Shown: piece by piece, positions 39,478-48,449 of the stretch
Layout: the number at the start of each line of letters is the position of its first letter
Numbering within the stretch: position 1 is the stretch's first letter
Source of the DNA: a virus
DNA length: 61,322 bases
Strand: one strand, 5' to 3'
IMG/VR virus record: IMGVR_UViG_3300029319_006288
Location: 1 to 61,322 of that record
Notes under the pieces: model-generated
Told to the model about the DNA's origin: nothing
Databases searched by the model: none
Seen by the model: the letters and a program-made list of their open reading frames with translations, nothing else
Program-made: the position numbers and the translations under genes

Positions 39478-40295
39478 ATTCCCATGTCCTTTAACAGTTT
39501 AGTCACCTTATCCATATTCCGTTCGTCCGTCAGTGGTCTTGGTATGTGAGCGAATGAATACTCTTTATTATTTAATTTGTCTAGATCGTAATCAAAACCC
39601 TCTGCCCTATTTATTTTTGTGCCTTGAATCTTATCCTTTACAAAGTTGTCTTCTAGAAACACAACATCTGGATGGTCGTGTACAAAACAAGACATGTACG
39701 CCTCATCCATACCCCACCAACGCTGCCAACCGTTTAGGTTTGCATGGTTAGATGGAAATTGACTCGCAAACATGTGCCTATTTCCCCATAACTTATAGAG
39801 TTCTTCTTGTAAGTTGTCTGACATATGGAAGATCTTTTTCAGGGTCTTTCCTTTACCGCAATTGTATCCATTTGCGATAATATGCTTTGTGCCATCAACT
39901 GAGGGTATATTGTATGGGTTTTTACCCAAAGGAATTACATATTTATCATCTGGTATCTCTCTCATGGAATCCCATAGAATAGTTGAGATTGGAAGATCAT
40001 CAATACCTGAAAACAAACATACGTCTTCTGGATAATAATGGGCAGCACCCCAATACAAACTCCAAGCAACGGTCCAGTCCAACTGTGGATTTACTATTAC
40101 CTCTGGGTACTTTGGAAGCAGAACTACTTCGCCATAGTCCCTTTTGACTTCGCTATCTAGCTCTTCTTGTGTTCCACAGAAAAATAGAGTGGGTATAAAT
40201 TCTGTTGTCTTAGTATAGACCTCAGAGAAAATATCCCACATACCAGTATATAAAGGTGATGAATTGAGGCAGACACAAATTCTTTTAATTTTCAA
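39471..40295 (-). CDS. Putative glycosyltransferase, GT-A-like (274 aa)
   Basis: It begins MKIKRICVCLNSSPLYTGMW. LFSGIDDLPISTILWDSM contains an IDD that could be a DxD-type metal site. NGYNCGKGKTLKKIF, WGMDEAYMSCFVHDHPD and VFLEDNF resemble acceptor-side segments of phage GT-A enzymes. No membrane segment and no known family name that I can assign. It sits in a run of transferases with 4-7 base overlaps on both sides. Alternative: a DUF family with glycosyl-binding but no transfer activity. Confidence 0.5.
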   Translation of the reverse strand: MKIKRICVCLNSSPLYTGMWDIFSEVYTKTTEFIPTLFFCGTQEELDSEVKRDYGEVVLLPKYPEVIVNPQLDWTVAWSLYWGAAHYYPEDVCLFSGIDDLPISTILWDSMREIPDDKYVIPLGKNPYNIPSVDGTKHIIANGYNCGKGKTLKKIFHMSDNLQEELYKLWGNRHMFASQFPSNHANLNGWQRWWGMDEAYMSCFVHDHPDVVFLEDNFVKDKIQGTKINRAEGFDYDLDKLNNKEYSFAHIPRPLTDERNMDKVTKLLKDMGIW

Positions 40296-40915
40296 AACTG
40301 CATTTCCTCACGCTCATTGTATACTTGACCAACAAAATCACCGACAAATTGTCTTTTTGTTGGGAAGGGCTTTTTTTCAAAGTATTCATCATGAACCATT
40401 GCTTTATCTTTAACCAGTGGGTAGACCACCTCTCTTAAAAAGTTCTGGTCATTCTGATATGTCTGATCGTAGTCTCTCATGTCGTAGTTAAATACCATAT
40501 CTTTGATGTCACTAAGGATGCCATTTCTACAGCCCCACATTCCCGCAAGGATCTCTGTTTGGTGATATGGGTGGTCACGCATAATGTGAAAGTCTTTATC
40601 ACTAGCAAGCCATTCGTCTACTGCCGCCTTCTCTCTTGGGTTTAATCTAGAATCTGTATCTCTTGAAACAAAAACATCGGCTTTATCAGCAGATAAGAAA
40701 CGCCAGAATGTAGCGTTCCAGCCCGATCCATCCATCAGAATAACAGTGTTATCAGGGGATAGGGTATCAATAACATCTTGTGGAACACCATCACCAATAT
40801 AAAAGTGACACTCCCACCCCGGATAAATTTTTCGTGCTAGTTGTGCATTTCTGGTAGCACCAACTGTATACTTCGGATTGTCTCCCCAGAGAGAGAAACC
40901 AATGACTTTAGTCAT
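40292..40915 (-). CDS. Putative glycosyltransferase (207 aa)
   Basis: The key segment is VFVSRDTDSRLNPREKAAV, where RDTDSR gives the DxD metal site of GT-A enzymes, followed by FHIMRDHPYHQTEILAG. That arrangement recurs in small cytoplasmic glycosyltransferases of phages and bacteria. The first strand is KVIGFSLWGDNPKY. It has no signal or membrane segments. The ATG overlaps the stop of the gene upstream by 8 bases. Sugar donor and acceptor cannot be inferred. Confidence 0.6.
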   Translation of the reverse strand: MTKVIGFSLWGDNPKYTVGATRNAQLARKIYPGWECHFYIGDGVPQDVIDTLSPDNTVILMDGSGWNATFWRFLSADKADVFVSRDTDSRLNPREKAAVDEWLASDKDFHIMRDHPYHQTEILAGMWGCRNGILSDIKDMVFNYDMRDYDQTYQNDQNFLREVVYPLVKDKAMVHDEYFEKKPFPTKRQFVGDFVGQVYNEREEMQF

Positions 40916-41618
40916 TTGTTATCTTCTCCTTTGGAAATCCTCTTCTCTTCCTTTCCTCAAATACTTGCTGATCTCGCCCAGAGTAGTGCAGGGTTTTTTG
41001 AACAGCGATATCTGCTTGATTATGATTCTCAGAACCTTCGATACTCCAATGCTCATGGGAGATAATAACTTTATTGATATACTTCTCTTTACCCATACGT
41101 CTTACCTCTTGCGTAAACTCATTGTCGCAATAAAGACTTTTGTAATCTGGGTGATAGATATAACCAAAGTGGTCATACAATGCTTTACCAAGAATAGAAA
41201 AAGTGATAAGTTCCCCATCTGTGTTCCCATCGTTAAAATGAACACACCCATCTAATTCTGGAAAGTGTTCCATCATAGCAATAGCGATCTCATTGTCCCA
41301 ACCCCAAGCCTTGGGAACCATGTCGTCGCTGGCACAAATAATGATATCAAACTCATATTTGTCAACATGATCGTTAATTGCACTAATTTTGTTAGTATCC
41401 TCATCATAATTAACTACGCCATCTACATTTGGCAGCTTCCTCAAGATGAACTTAATCCTTTCTTGGATGTAAGCATTTGTCATAGTTAAATCATTCAGAT
41501 CACAATTAATATTAAAAAATACGTCATGATGTGAACTCATCGTTTCGACGTATTTATTAAGTACACGGAGGAATTTCTCCGCTCTGCCGTATGTTGGAAA
41601 TTGTACCAATAGTTTCAT
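40908..41618 (-). CDS. GT2-like glycosyltransferase (236 aa)
   Basis: The start is the ATG at 41618, overlapping the TGA of the next upstream gene (TGATG); a GTG codon lies just upstream. The N-terminal strand MKLLVQFPTYGRAEKFLRVL is GT2-like, and DIIICASDDMVPKAWGW holds an SDDM in the DxD position. A conserved ISHEHWSIEG segment near the C-terminus resembles motifs of phage GT2 enzymes. It is cytoplasmic by composition. Donor and acceptor unknown. Confidence 0.6.
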   Translation of the reverse strand: MKLLVQFPTYGRAEKFLRVLNKYVETMSSHHDVFFNINCDLNDLTMTNAYIQERIKFILRKLPNVDGVVNYDEDTNKISAINDHVDKYEFDIIICASDDMVPKAWGWDNEIAIAMMEHFPELDGCVHFNDGNTDGELITFSILGKALYDHFGYIYHPDYKSLYCDNEFTQEVRRMGKEKYINKVIISHEHWSIEGSENHNQADIAVQKTLHYSGRDQQVFEERKRRGFPKEKITND

Positions 41619-42511
41619 CACATATCCTTAATTAGTGTTGGCAGTTGATTTTTTACGCTGTCAATTTTAGACATTGCATCTTTGTCACCCAAAAATTTCA
41701 TGAACCTCCAAGCTCTATGAAATGGCGTATGCCTATCTTTGATTTGATTTCTAATTTCGCCCAACAAGTTGTTTTCATGTTTACCTGTTTCTTGGAATAC
41801 ATTTTCCAAAAACTTATTGAACCCTTCTTGGTCCGAACTTCTGATGACTGGATTGTTACAATACATTGCCATATCAAAGAACAACTGAGAGCAACACAAA
41901 TCATTGCCTCCAACTAAACACATCTTGTCATACACCTTGTAAAGCTGGGAAAGGTTTCTGACATTTACCCTTATGTCGAAGTTGCTGTCTTTGTCTCCCT
42001 CTGTAATATATAATAGGTTAAAAACGTCCTTTTCACCAATATAATTCTCAACATTTTCGTCAAATTTATCAGAAACTACGGCTTCTGGCAAAACAGACTT
42101 AACATTCTGTTGCGGTGGAAGGTTAAACAGGTCTGCCGCAGGGTAAAGATTGTGTAGCTTGAGTTTTGTTTTTAGTTTATTTTCAAAACTATTTGTAAAC
42201 AAGAAAGCTACCTTGATGCCCGCCTTCTCTAACTCTTTCTCAATAGATTCAATTTGTGACTGAGATGCACCAGTCACATTCAACACCAGAGAGCAGCCAC
42301 TATTCTGCTGCATGTATTGAAAAATGTCTTGACTAAATGTTTTAAAGTGTGTTACAAATACATCCGGCTTTGTAGTGTCAAAAACATCGTAAGCACTCAT
42401 ATTGGGATCGGCCCAAATAAAGCTCTCTACTCCGCATTTTTGCAATGCATTATGAAGGTATAGAGGTTCTGTAGAGGTTGAATTTGAGTAATTATGGAAC
42501 AAAATTTTCAT
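41618..42511 (-). CDS. Putative GT-B-like glycosyltransferase (297 aa)
   Basis: It begins MKILFHNYSNSTSTEPLYLH, the usual GT-B first strand and loop, then DVFVTHFKTFSQDIF. The C-terminal part (LYKVYDKMCLVGGNDLCC, then FFDMAMYCNNPVIRSSDQE) resembles the donor-binding half of CgeB-like proteins, but the family Glu motif is weak. It lies between a GT2-like gene and a nucleotidyltransferase-like gene, overlapping each. An inactive or highly diverged transferase cannot be excluded. Confidence 0.45.
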   Translation of the reverse strand: MKILFHNYSNSTSTEPLYLHNALQKCGVESFIWADPNMSAYDVFDTTKPDVFVTHFKTFSQDIFQYMQQNSGCSLVLNVTGASQSQIESIEKELEKAGIKVAFLFTNSFENKLKTKLKLHNLYPAADLFNLPPQQNVKSVLPEAVVSDKFDENVENYIGEKDVFNLLYITEGDKDSNFDIRVNVRNLSQLYKVYDKMCLVGGNDLCCSQLFFDMAMYCNNPVIRSSDQEGFNKFLENVFQETGKHENNLLGEIRNQIKDRHTPFHRAWRFMKFLGDKDAMSKIDSVKNQLPTLIKDM

Positions 42512-43253
42512 TGTTTATCCTTTTGAGAGTTTTTATGTTATCAATTTTAAATATTGGGTCAGAATCGTTTTCAAAAATACTCAGTTGCCTTCTGCCCTTC
42601 CATGAGTTTATAGCCTCAAACAGAAATTTGTTTTTAAGTTCTGCTTTGGATATTAAATTATAAAAAGATTTTACTAGTGGCTCTCCTGTCAAGTATAATA
42701 GTTCGGTCCATACATTATCTTTAATTGCGAGAGACATCGTTTCTAATCTTGAATCGTTTGGTATTACTCCTATTTCAAATGTATCCTCTCTTTTACCTCC
42801 TTGAGTCAGTATTGACGGTTTTCTAAGATTTAAACTCTTTAAGAAACTTGGGGTTAGAACCACTCCACCGCCACACACAAGTATCTTATTGTTGGTTGTA
42901 TTGTTCATACATAGTCTTAGACCTTCACAGCAATTAGAGTGATAATAAACTTGGTTCTCTACTATCCTAATGTTATAACTGTTTGGGAATTTAGAATTTA
43001 CAAAGTGGTAAACTTTATTTGTTTCAAATCCAGAACATAAAATTATTTCAGAATCCAAGAAAACAGACCTAATCGCTTCTACCTGTCTTTCTAGTAACGT
43101 TTTACCTTCAAATTCTATCAAAGAGATGGGACCGTAAGATTTCATTCTGTAGCCATAATTTTCAGCTAGGAGTATTACAGTTATTTTTTCATCCCTATGT
43201 GCTCCAGAATTATTAGATTTAGCGTTTGTTATGAAGCGATTAGATTTTTTCAT
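42492..43253 (-). CDS. Diverged sugar nucleotidyltransferase-like protein (253 aa)
   Basis: From residue 23 it follows the NTP-transferase pattern: KITVILLAENYGYRMKSYGP, then LIEFEGKTLLERQVEAI, then IILCSGF. In active enzymes the loop is GxGxRM followed by PK. Here it is NYGYRM and the Lys is replaced (GPISL). CGGGVVLTPSFLKSL stands where active enzymes carry the metal Asp. So the nucleotide-handling residues look eroded. It may still bind a sugar or nucleotide, or act as a regulator. It overlaps its neighbours by 14-20 bases. Confidence 0.5.
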   Translation of the reverse strand: MKKSNRFITNAKSNNSGAHRDEKITVILLAENYGYRMKSYGPISLIEFEGKTLLERQVEAIRSVFLDSEIILCSGFETNKVYHFVNSKFPNSYNIRIVENQVYYHSNCCEGLRLCMNNTTNNKILVCGGGVVLTPSFLKSLNLRKPSILTQGGKREDTFEIGVIPNDSRLETMSLAIKDNVWTELLYLTGEPLVKSFYNLISKAELKNKFLFEAINSWKGRRQLSIFENDSDPIFKIDNIKTLKRINNENFVP

Positions 43254-43953
43254 ATTTATCTTGCTCCACAGAGATTGTTTTCAAGCCCTCCACAGCGTTT
43301 TCGTAGCTTTCGTAATTGTAATATATTTGCTGAATGACACTCTTTAGCACGATATATACTGAATTATTTTCTATGAAACATACATGCTTCATTTCTTCAT
43401 TGATTAGATTATCTACTGTTTCAAAAACTTCTAGGCTAAACCTGTCTTTCACGCTCATTTTTACGAAATAGGTAGCTTTTAGCAATTTCTTAAACGTTTC
43501 ATTGTCTCTTGCATTTCCTTCGTTATGCAAATGTAGAACTAACTCTGCTGCGATGAAATTTTCCTTTAGCACCCTAAAGCTATGCAATAGACTATCTGCA
43601 TATTTTAGACCGCTAGGTGCTGAAATTATGATCTTCAGCTTTTCCTTTGGATATTTCAAAGACTCAAGATGCCTACATAGTTCGTCAACTTCTTCAAGAG
43701 TATCTTCAGGTTTAAGAGATACAACAATTCCAAATAGAGGCATTATATTGTATCTCTGTTCTTTAATATCGCAATCCTCTTCTCTGTACATGTTGCAAAA
43801 CTGGGTCAATTCATATGAGGTAGATCCAAACTCTCTTATCGCTCTACCCTTATCAATGAACTTTTGTAGTCTACCTGCTTTACATCCAACTTGACCACCA
43901 CTCATAGACGGTCCATCGTCCATAATGTTAAATATACACTTACTACAATCCAT
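43240..43953 (-). CDS. Cys-rich N-terminus plus GT2-like fragment (237 aa)
   Basis: Cys residues occur at 3, 6, 24, 53 and 61 (CSKC, GCKAGRL, QFCNMYREEDC), a pattern suited to zinc or iron-sulfur binding. After residue 65 a GT2-like strand-helix-strand follows (IMPLFGIVVSLKPEDTLEEV, then KEKLKIIISAPSG), but no DxD is evident. A comparable Cys-rich start is seen on the fusion protein encoded at 56975-58852. Function unknown; a protein-protein or metal-binding adaptor of the transferases is one possibility. Confidence 0.45.
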   Translation of the reverse strand: MDCSKCIFNIMDDGPSMSGGQVGCKAGRLQKFIDKGRAIREFGSTSYELTQFCNMYREEDCDIKEQRYNIMPLFGIVVSLKPEDTLEEVDELCRHLESLKYPKEKLKIIISAPSGLKYADSLLHSFRVLKENFIAAELVLHLHNEGNARDNETFKKLLKATYFVKMSVKDRFSLEVFETVDNLINEEMKHVCFIENNSVYIVLKSVIQQIYYNYESYENAVEGLKTISVEQDKYEKI

Positions 43954-44372
43954 TATTTCCTCACTGCTTTGACTTCATAGTGTAGTCCATCCATATGCAC
44001 AGTGAGAATTTCTAAACCTAGATTTTTCAGTGCCTCTACAACCATATCAGAAGTAGACATGGAATATGCAGCGGTAATAATTTGACACGCACTCTCTACA
44101 TCAAGAAGACCGTTCACCAGAAATTTAGAGAAAAATCTAACGTCTGTTCCACCAATAGAGACCTCACCGCCAAGCCTAAGTTTAGATATTAGGGCTTGAC
44201 AAACTTGTTGCACAGCATTAGAACTGAAAGAATCCATTAAATCTGCCGCTAGAATAGATTCACAAGAATTGTCTACAACATGGGACAACTCAAGCGAATT
44301 AGGCTGTGTAATTTGTACTATATCGTATCCACCAATCGTGTCTTGCTCTGGTCTGATAATTTGTAGTTTCAT
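43953..44372 (-). CDS. Methyltransferase-like fragment without SAM-binding motif I (139 aa)
   Basis: The segment SCESILAADLMDSFSSNAVQ followed by ALISKLRLGGEVSIGGTDVR matches motifs IV-V of class I methyltransferases (post-motif helix and the LxpGG strand). The GxGxG-containing N-terminal half is absent; only about 30 residues precede this region. It may be a partner subunit, a regulator or a decayed enzyme. The RBS and TAATG-type packing with neighbours are intact, so it is probably expressed. Confidence 0.5.
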   Translation of the reverse strand: MKLQIIRPEQDTIGGYDIVQITQPNSLELSHVVDNSCESILAADLMDSFSSNAVQQVCQALISKLRLGGEVSIGGTDVRFFSKFLVNGLLDVESACQIITAAYSMSTSDMVVEALKNLGLEILTVHMDGLHYEVKAVRK

Positions 44373-45349
44373 CTAATTACTCCATATGTTTTGTCAAAAA
44401 TAGTGTTCCACTCATTAATAAACCTATCTTCTGAGAATTTTTCTAGAATAGTTTGTCTGGCAGATTCGCCCATTTTCTTTGCAAGTTCTGGATCAGCTAA
44501 TAGTTTTTCAATATAGCCTCTCAATTCGCCTTCATCGTTGCTCAGGAAGCCGTTCTCGCCGTGTTTAATAATATTTGGAATATCACACGTATTTGTAGAA
44601 ACGACCGCACAGCCGCACGACATGGCCTCTAACATGGACGTAGGAACAGGACTGAGAGTGCTTGGATTAATATAAACCAAAGACTCTTGATATTTCCTGA
44701 CCAATTCATCTACCGATGCTGCTGCTTTGGATAACCCTTCTGTTTCCCCAACTACAACTCTATTCATTCCATCTGTAATCCTATTCCAACCATTGAAGTT
44801 TAAAGCATAGTCACGATTAACAAAGTCATGAGCAACGGTTAGGACTTGAGGTTTACGTTCAACGTCAGACGGTTTAAATAACTCCGCATCAATAGAGTGG
44901 TAAATCACCTCACCGGGGATGCCCCATTTACCTTTAGAATATTCTGTAATGAATACGTTGAAATCGCCACGCATTTTCTGGAACTGTAGAAGGTGTTCCG
45001 CAGGCCAGTTTAGATGCGGTAGCGTATGCTCCAAGCACAATACTGGCAACTGCAAAGAAGAGTTGATCTGTGCAGCAGTTTGATATTGTCCGAACTTACT
45101 ATTGACAAAAATAAAGTCAAAGGTGATACCCGGAAAAATAGCATTTTTTGGAAGTTGATAGTAATTACTTGGCATGGGTGCATGTTCGGTAATCCAATCT
45201 TTCCCACCATCAAAATTAAATGCGTAAAAATTATGACCAGTTTTTGCGACTTGAGTCTGGTAACGCTCATGAGTATTGAACGTTAAGATATTGTAAGGCT
45301 TGTCTTTTGGTCTTTGCACTTTTTGAATCAAAGAGTGAACTTTAAACAT
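44369..45349 (-). CDS. GT4-family glycosyltransferase (326 aa)
   Basis: The C-terminal GT-B domain is clear: LVYINPSTLSPVPTSMLEAM, then SCGCAVVSTNTCDIPNIIKH and GENGFLSNDEGEL, the EAMxxGxPVVxT and NGxL signatures of GT4. The Glu of LEAM is the expected donor-contacting residue. The N-terminal acceptor domain starts with NILTFNTHERYQTQVAKTGH. No membrane segment. It overlaps the upstream transferase by 8 bases and the methyltransferase-like gene by 4. Confidence 0.8.
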   Translation of the reverse strand: MFKVHSLIQKVQRPKDKPYNILTFNTHERYQTQVAKTGHNFYAFNFDGGKDWITEHAPMPSNYYQLPKNAIFPGITFDFIFVNSKFGQYQTAAQINSSLQLPVLCLEHTLPHLNWPAEHLLQFQKMRGDFNVFITEYSKGKWGIPGEVIYHSIDAELFKPSDVERKPQVLTVAHDFVNRDYALNFNGWNRITDGMNRVVVGETEGLSKAAASVDELVRKYQESLVYINPSTLSPVPTSMLEAMSCGCAVVSTNTCDIPNIIKHGENGFLSNDEGELRGYIEKLLADPELAKKMGESARQTILEKFSEDRFINEWNTIFDKTYGVIR

Positions 45350-46436
45350 TTAGATTCTCCTTCATATTATTTCCTACATTTTCTAGCGAAAATACTTCCA
45401 ATCGTTCAAATGCCTCTCTTTTTCTATTTACACCATAAATGACTGGGTTTTCTGACCAAGCATTGTATAATTTTCTCATCGCCTCTTTCATTTCTTTTTC
45501 GCAAGGTATGATAACATAGTCTTTACCATTATTCAAGTCCGGCCACATTTTTGATCGGTTTGTATTTGTTTGATAGATAGATGATATACCGCAATCATCA
45601 AAGTATACCTCTGCATCTGTTCCCTCTGGTACAATTGGCGTGTTACCAAAAGCGAAGGCGTGAAATTCCTCTAGATTCAAGCATCTTTGGGTTTCACAGC
45701 TAACATAGCAATCTGCAAAAACATGAAGTGGCTCATGAGAACCGCTTAGTCTTGGAACGAATATATCTTTCCTGTAATCGGATGCTCGCGGGTGGAGACC
45801 CAAGTCTGTTTTTACTTTTTCAATCTTTTCGTCGATAAGTTGCTTGTTGCATGATTCGTCTACACCTAACAAAAGTACAGCATTGTCTGTGTCATTAAAC
45901 TCGGAATGGAAACATCTCAATACTCTCTCTACTCCATTACCCTCATTGTTGATAATAGTGTAGAATCTAAACTTATCTTTTGTCTCAAATCCTCCATCTA
46001 CTGGAGTAGTAGTGACTTTGTAGTTATCCTTGTTAAATGCATATGGGACTCGTTTAACCTTATCTTTAATGGGCGTATCCTTAAAAGCAATTTCGGCCCA
46101 TGAGCTTGGAACCCAAACCTGATCGAAACGATCTAGCTTTTCTATAATAGTAGAGTGTTTAGCTTCAACAAATTCATTTGCTAAAATAGCGATGTTTTTC
46201 TTGAATTTAGACGATGGAAGCATATGATCTGGGAATACGTGCTGTATACAGACATCGCAATCTTCAATGTCTTTTGCTTCAAACCTTCTCATTTCTTCTG
46301 GTGTATGGTCAATTCCAAACACAACTGACCGACATGCAACATCTACGCCAGCAGAATCTAGGGCTAAAATGTTATTCCTAGCAGTTTGACCCCAATCGCT
46401 ATGTTCTTTGTAATATCCAATGTATAAAACTTTCAT
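45342..46436 (-). CDS. GT4-like glycosyltransferase (364 aa)
   Basis: The first strand MKVLYIGYYKEHSDWGQTAR is GT-B-like; IAILANEFVEAKHS and DQVWVPSSWAEIAFKDTPIK are typical of the family-4 acceptor half. The donor half has FADCYVSCETQRCLNLEEFH, where NLEEFHAFAFGNTPIVPEG takes the place of the E..A.G.P signature. It is 364 residues, the usual length. The stop-start junction with the methyltransferase gene is TAATG. Specificity unknown. Confidence 0.7.
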   Translation of the reverse strand: MKVLYIGYYKEHSDWGQTARNNILALDSAGVDVACRSVVFGIDHTPEEMRRFEAKDIEDCDVCIQHVFPDHMLPSSKFKKNIAILANEFVEAKHSTIIEKLDRFDQVWVPSSWAEIAFKDTPIKDKVKRVPYAFNKDNYKVTTTPVDGGFETKDKFRFYTIINNEGNGVERVLRCFHSEFNDTDNAVLLLGVDESCNKQLIDEKIEKVKTDLGLHPRASDYRKDIFVPRLSGSHEPLHVFADCYVSCETQRCLNLEEFHAFAFGNTPIVPEGTDAEVYFDDCGISSIYQTNTNRSKMWPDLNNGKDYVIIPCEKEMKEAMRKLYNAWSENPVIYGVNRKREAFERLEVFSLENVGNNMKENLNV

Positions 46437-47065
46437 TATTTTCTCCTCCTAATTGCCCAATCAGGAAATGGCATATCGCTGCTAACTAAGGCACACATCT
46501 CAACTACCGGAGTCGCCTCTAAATATTCGTCTACGGCCTGTTTAATTCCGTATCCAAGTTGATTGGTATAGGTAACGCCTTCTTGAACAAAAAACGTTTC
46601 CTGACTGATGTAATCGTGACCACCCAAAACACCTTCGGGTTGTACTTTCCTTGCATAGCACTCGATGTCTTTCTTTACAGACTCATACAAATGACAACCA
46701 TCTAAATAAACAAAGTCAAAGTATGCTGGTTCAAATTCATCGACTAGTTCGTGAGAGTATCCTCTGTGGATATGAACTCTACCTTCTGCGATTTCTTTTT
46801 CGTACTTTCTCTCTAGCACAATCTGCATGTTCACATTACTATGAGCAGTAGGTACATTTCTCATATGACCTTCTTGATAGACCAGTCCATTGTTGGGATT
46901 CCACTCCCAAGGGTCTAACAGGTGAAGTTCTGATGGTTCCAGAATTTTCATAATCTTCTCTGAAAAATGCCCATGCTCTACACCAATCTCCAGAACTTTC
47001 GGGTTTTCTGGAAGCATTGTTTTGATGTAGTCTAGATATTCATCTCTCGTATCTAAAACTTTCAT
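46436..47065 (-). CDS. Class I SAM-dependent methyltransferase (209 aa)
   Basis: Motif I is VLEIGVEHGHFSEKI near residue 25. LHLLDPWEWNP is motif II. FVYLDGCHLYESVKKDIECY and LGGHDYIS are motif IV and beyond, typical of the Methyltransf_24 group that acts on sugars and nucleotide-sugars. The protein is complete with no membrane segment. It lies between a GT4-like transferase and a DUF5672 protein, with 1- and 4-base overlaps. It is the most intact of the methyltransferases in the cassette. Confidence 0.75.
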   Translation of the reverse strand: MKVLDTRDEYLDYIKTMLPENPKVLEIGVEHGHFSEKIMKILEPSELHLLDPWEWNPNNGLVYQEGHMRNVPTAHSNVNMQIVLERKYEKEIAEGRVHIHRGYSHELVDEFEPAYFDFVYLDGCHLYESVKKDIECYARKVQPEGVLGGHDYISQETFFVQEGVTYTNQLGYGIKQAVDEYLEATPVVEMCALVSSDMPFPDWAIRRRK

Positions 47066-47820
47066 ACCATTCCTTTTAAATCGTAGTCTTTAATAAATTC
47101 CATACCCGCTGAATTAAACTCGCCGTGAAAACCAAAAGAGTTGTAGCTAAACAGCATATTTCTATTAAAGTTGCCGAAAGGTGTTGGATGTTCTTTAGAA
47201 AATTGTGCTGCTAGTTCTGGTGGTGCAAACTTAATTCCTGCGGAGGTCATAGTGTCATAATTGAAAACACAAATATTGAGGTCTTCGTTTTTATGTTCCC
47301 ATCCTAGTTTTGCTGATTCCTCTACAAACGCTCGTGTTCTCAAAGAAAACCCTCCGTTGCCAACAACGTTCGGGATTTCTTCTATGCGTCCAGCAACCAT
47401 ATCGCTCGCCTGAATGATATGCATCGGCCAAGGAGCACCGATATAGTCATAGTGCATGAAGCGGTTGTCCCACTTCTCTATATCTATTATAGTTGAATCA
47501 TGCTGAATATTCAAACAGAAATCGTCAAAAATATACTTATTTGTCTGTTGAATAAAAGACTGATTAAAACCTACTCGATTCTTATCATCATTCGACATGT
47601 TGTCATTGAGATCGACACTCATATCACACACTTCGATCTTGTGCCTATCAATGACTTGACCGAATAACGACAAATCTGTTTTACTACTATCGGTAATTAA
47701 GACATGCCTCTTGAAATCTACCTGATCCATCGCAATCAGCATGGCTTTAAGAGATTTTTCTACATGCTCTGTTCCCCAGCAAAAGCTAAAAACTGTTACA
47801 TCTGGTAATTGTAATTTCAT
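47062..47820 (-). CDS. DUF5672-type glycosyltransferase-like protein (252 aa)
   Basis: The segments HYDYIGAPWPMH, VVGNGGFSLRTRAFVEES, KNEDLNICVFNYDTM and IKFAPPELAAQFSKEH match the conserved blocks of DUF5672, thought to be a GT-A-like family. The family's NGG-S-R turn and NED motif are intact. An IQHDSTI segment may hold the metal-binding acidic residue. It is encoded by a gene overlapping the next by 4 bases. Confidence 0.75.
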   Translation of the reverse strand: MKLQLPDVTVFSFCWGTEHVEKSLKAMLIAMDQVDFKRHVLITDSSKTDLSLFGQVIDRHKIEVCDMSVDLNDNMSNDDKNRVGFNQSFIQQTNKYIFDDFCLNIQHDSTIIDIEKWDNRFMHYDYIGAPWPMHIIQASDMVAGRIEEIPNVVGNGGFSLRTRAFVEESAKLGWEHKNEDLNICVFNYDTMTSAGIKFAPPELAAQFSKEHPTPFGNFNRNMLFSYNSFGFHGEFNSAGMEFIKDYDLKGMV

Positions 47821-48449
47821 TGAACCTCTAAACTTTCTTCAAATTCCATTTTGTCAAAAACTGTTTCTTTAGTATCCATGCATGTATTATAAATCTTCAT
47901 ACCATTCGATTCAAAAAACTCTTTATATAGTTTAAATGTAAAGCTCATAGCATCTCTGACACCATCAATGATATCGTCACCAATTGATTTAAATTTACTG
48001 TTAAAAAATTGCCCCTGATTGTCATGATTGCAACCAATAAGAAATGCATTTTTAACTCTTAATTTCATACAAAGAGGAAAAGCTACATCGTTGACCGTTC
48101 CATAACTCCAAGGCATTACATCTTGATCTATCATATCCATAGAAATTTCACTAATATCTTTGAGTCTCTTGGGCATCACGCGAACTTTATAACCATGAAA
48201 GTTAGTGATGTCGGTAGCTGTAGCTAGGTAAACCTTTTCATCTGGAAGTTGCTGGACCCAAGGTAAAACATCATTGACTGTACTTAAATCACCACAGGCG
48301 TAATAGATATCATTACTATTATCTATTTTATTTAAAGCTAATATAGTCCTAGAACAAGAGATTACTATGCTATTTTTAATCTTTGTTAGGTCCACCTCGT
48401 TAAGATGAGGACCAGAGAGCAGAATGTATGCATTACTTCCAGTAGTCAT
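47817..48449 (-). CDS. DUF115/MptE- or GT42-like protein (210 aa)
   Basis: I take the ATG at 48449 with AAAGGAAT upstream. A longer reading starts at 48530 but overlaps the epimerase gene by 98 bases. The sequence YILLSGPHLNEVDLTKIKNS is followed by IVISCSRTILAL, IYYACGDLS and SYGTVNDVAFPLCMKLRVKN, then LIGCNHD. This is the pattern of proteins related to DUF115 and to GT42 sialyltransferases, where the Gly-Pro-Ser/His loop and the GCDH-like strand bind the nucleotide donor. A sialyltransferase-like activity is possible but not shown. Confidence 0.6.
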   Translation of the reverse strand: MTTGSNAYILLSGPHLNEVDLTKIKNSIVISCSRTILALNKIDNSNDIYYACGDLSTVNDVLPWVQQLPDEKVYLATATDITNFHGYKVRVMPKRLKDISEISMDMIDQDVMPWSYGTVNDVAFPLCMKLRVKNAFLIGCNHDNQGQFFNSKFKSIGDDIIDGVRDAMSFTFKLYKEFFESNGMKIYNTCMDTKETVFDKMEFEESLEVQ

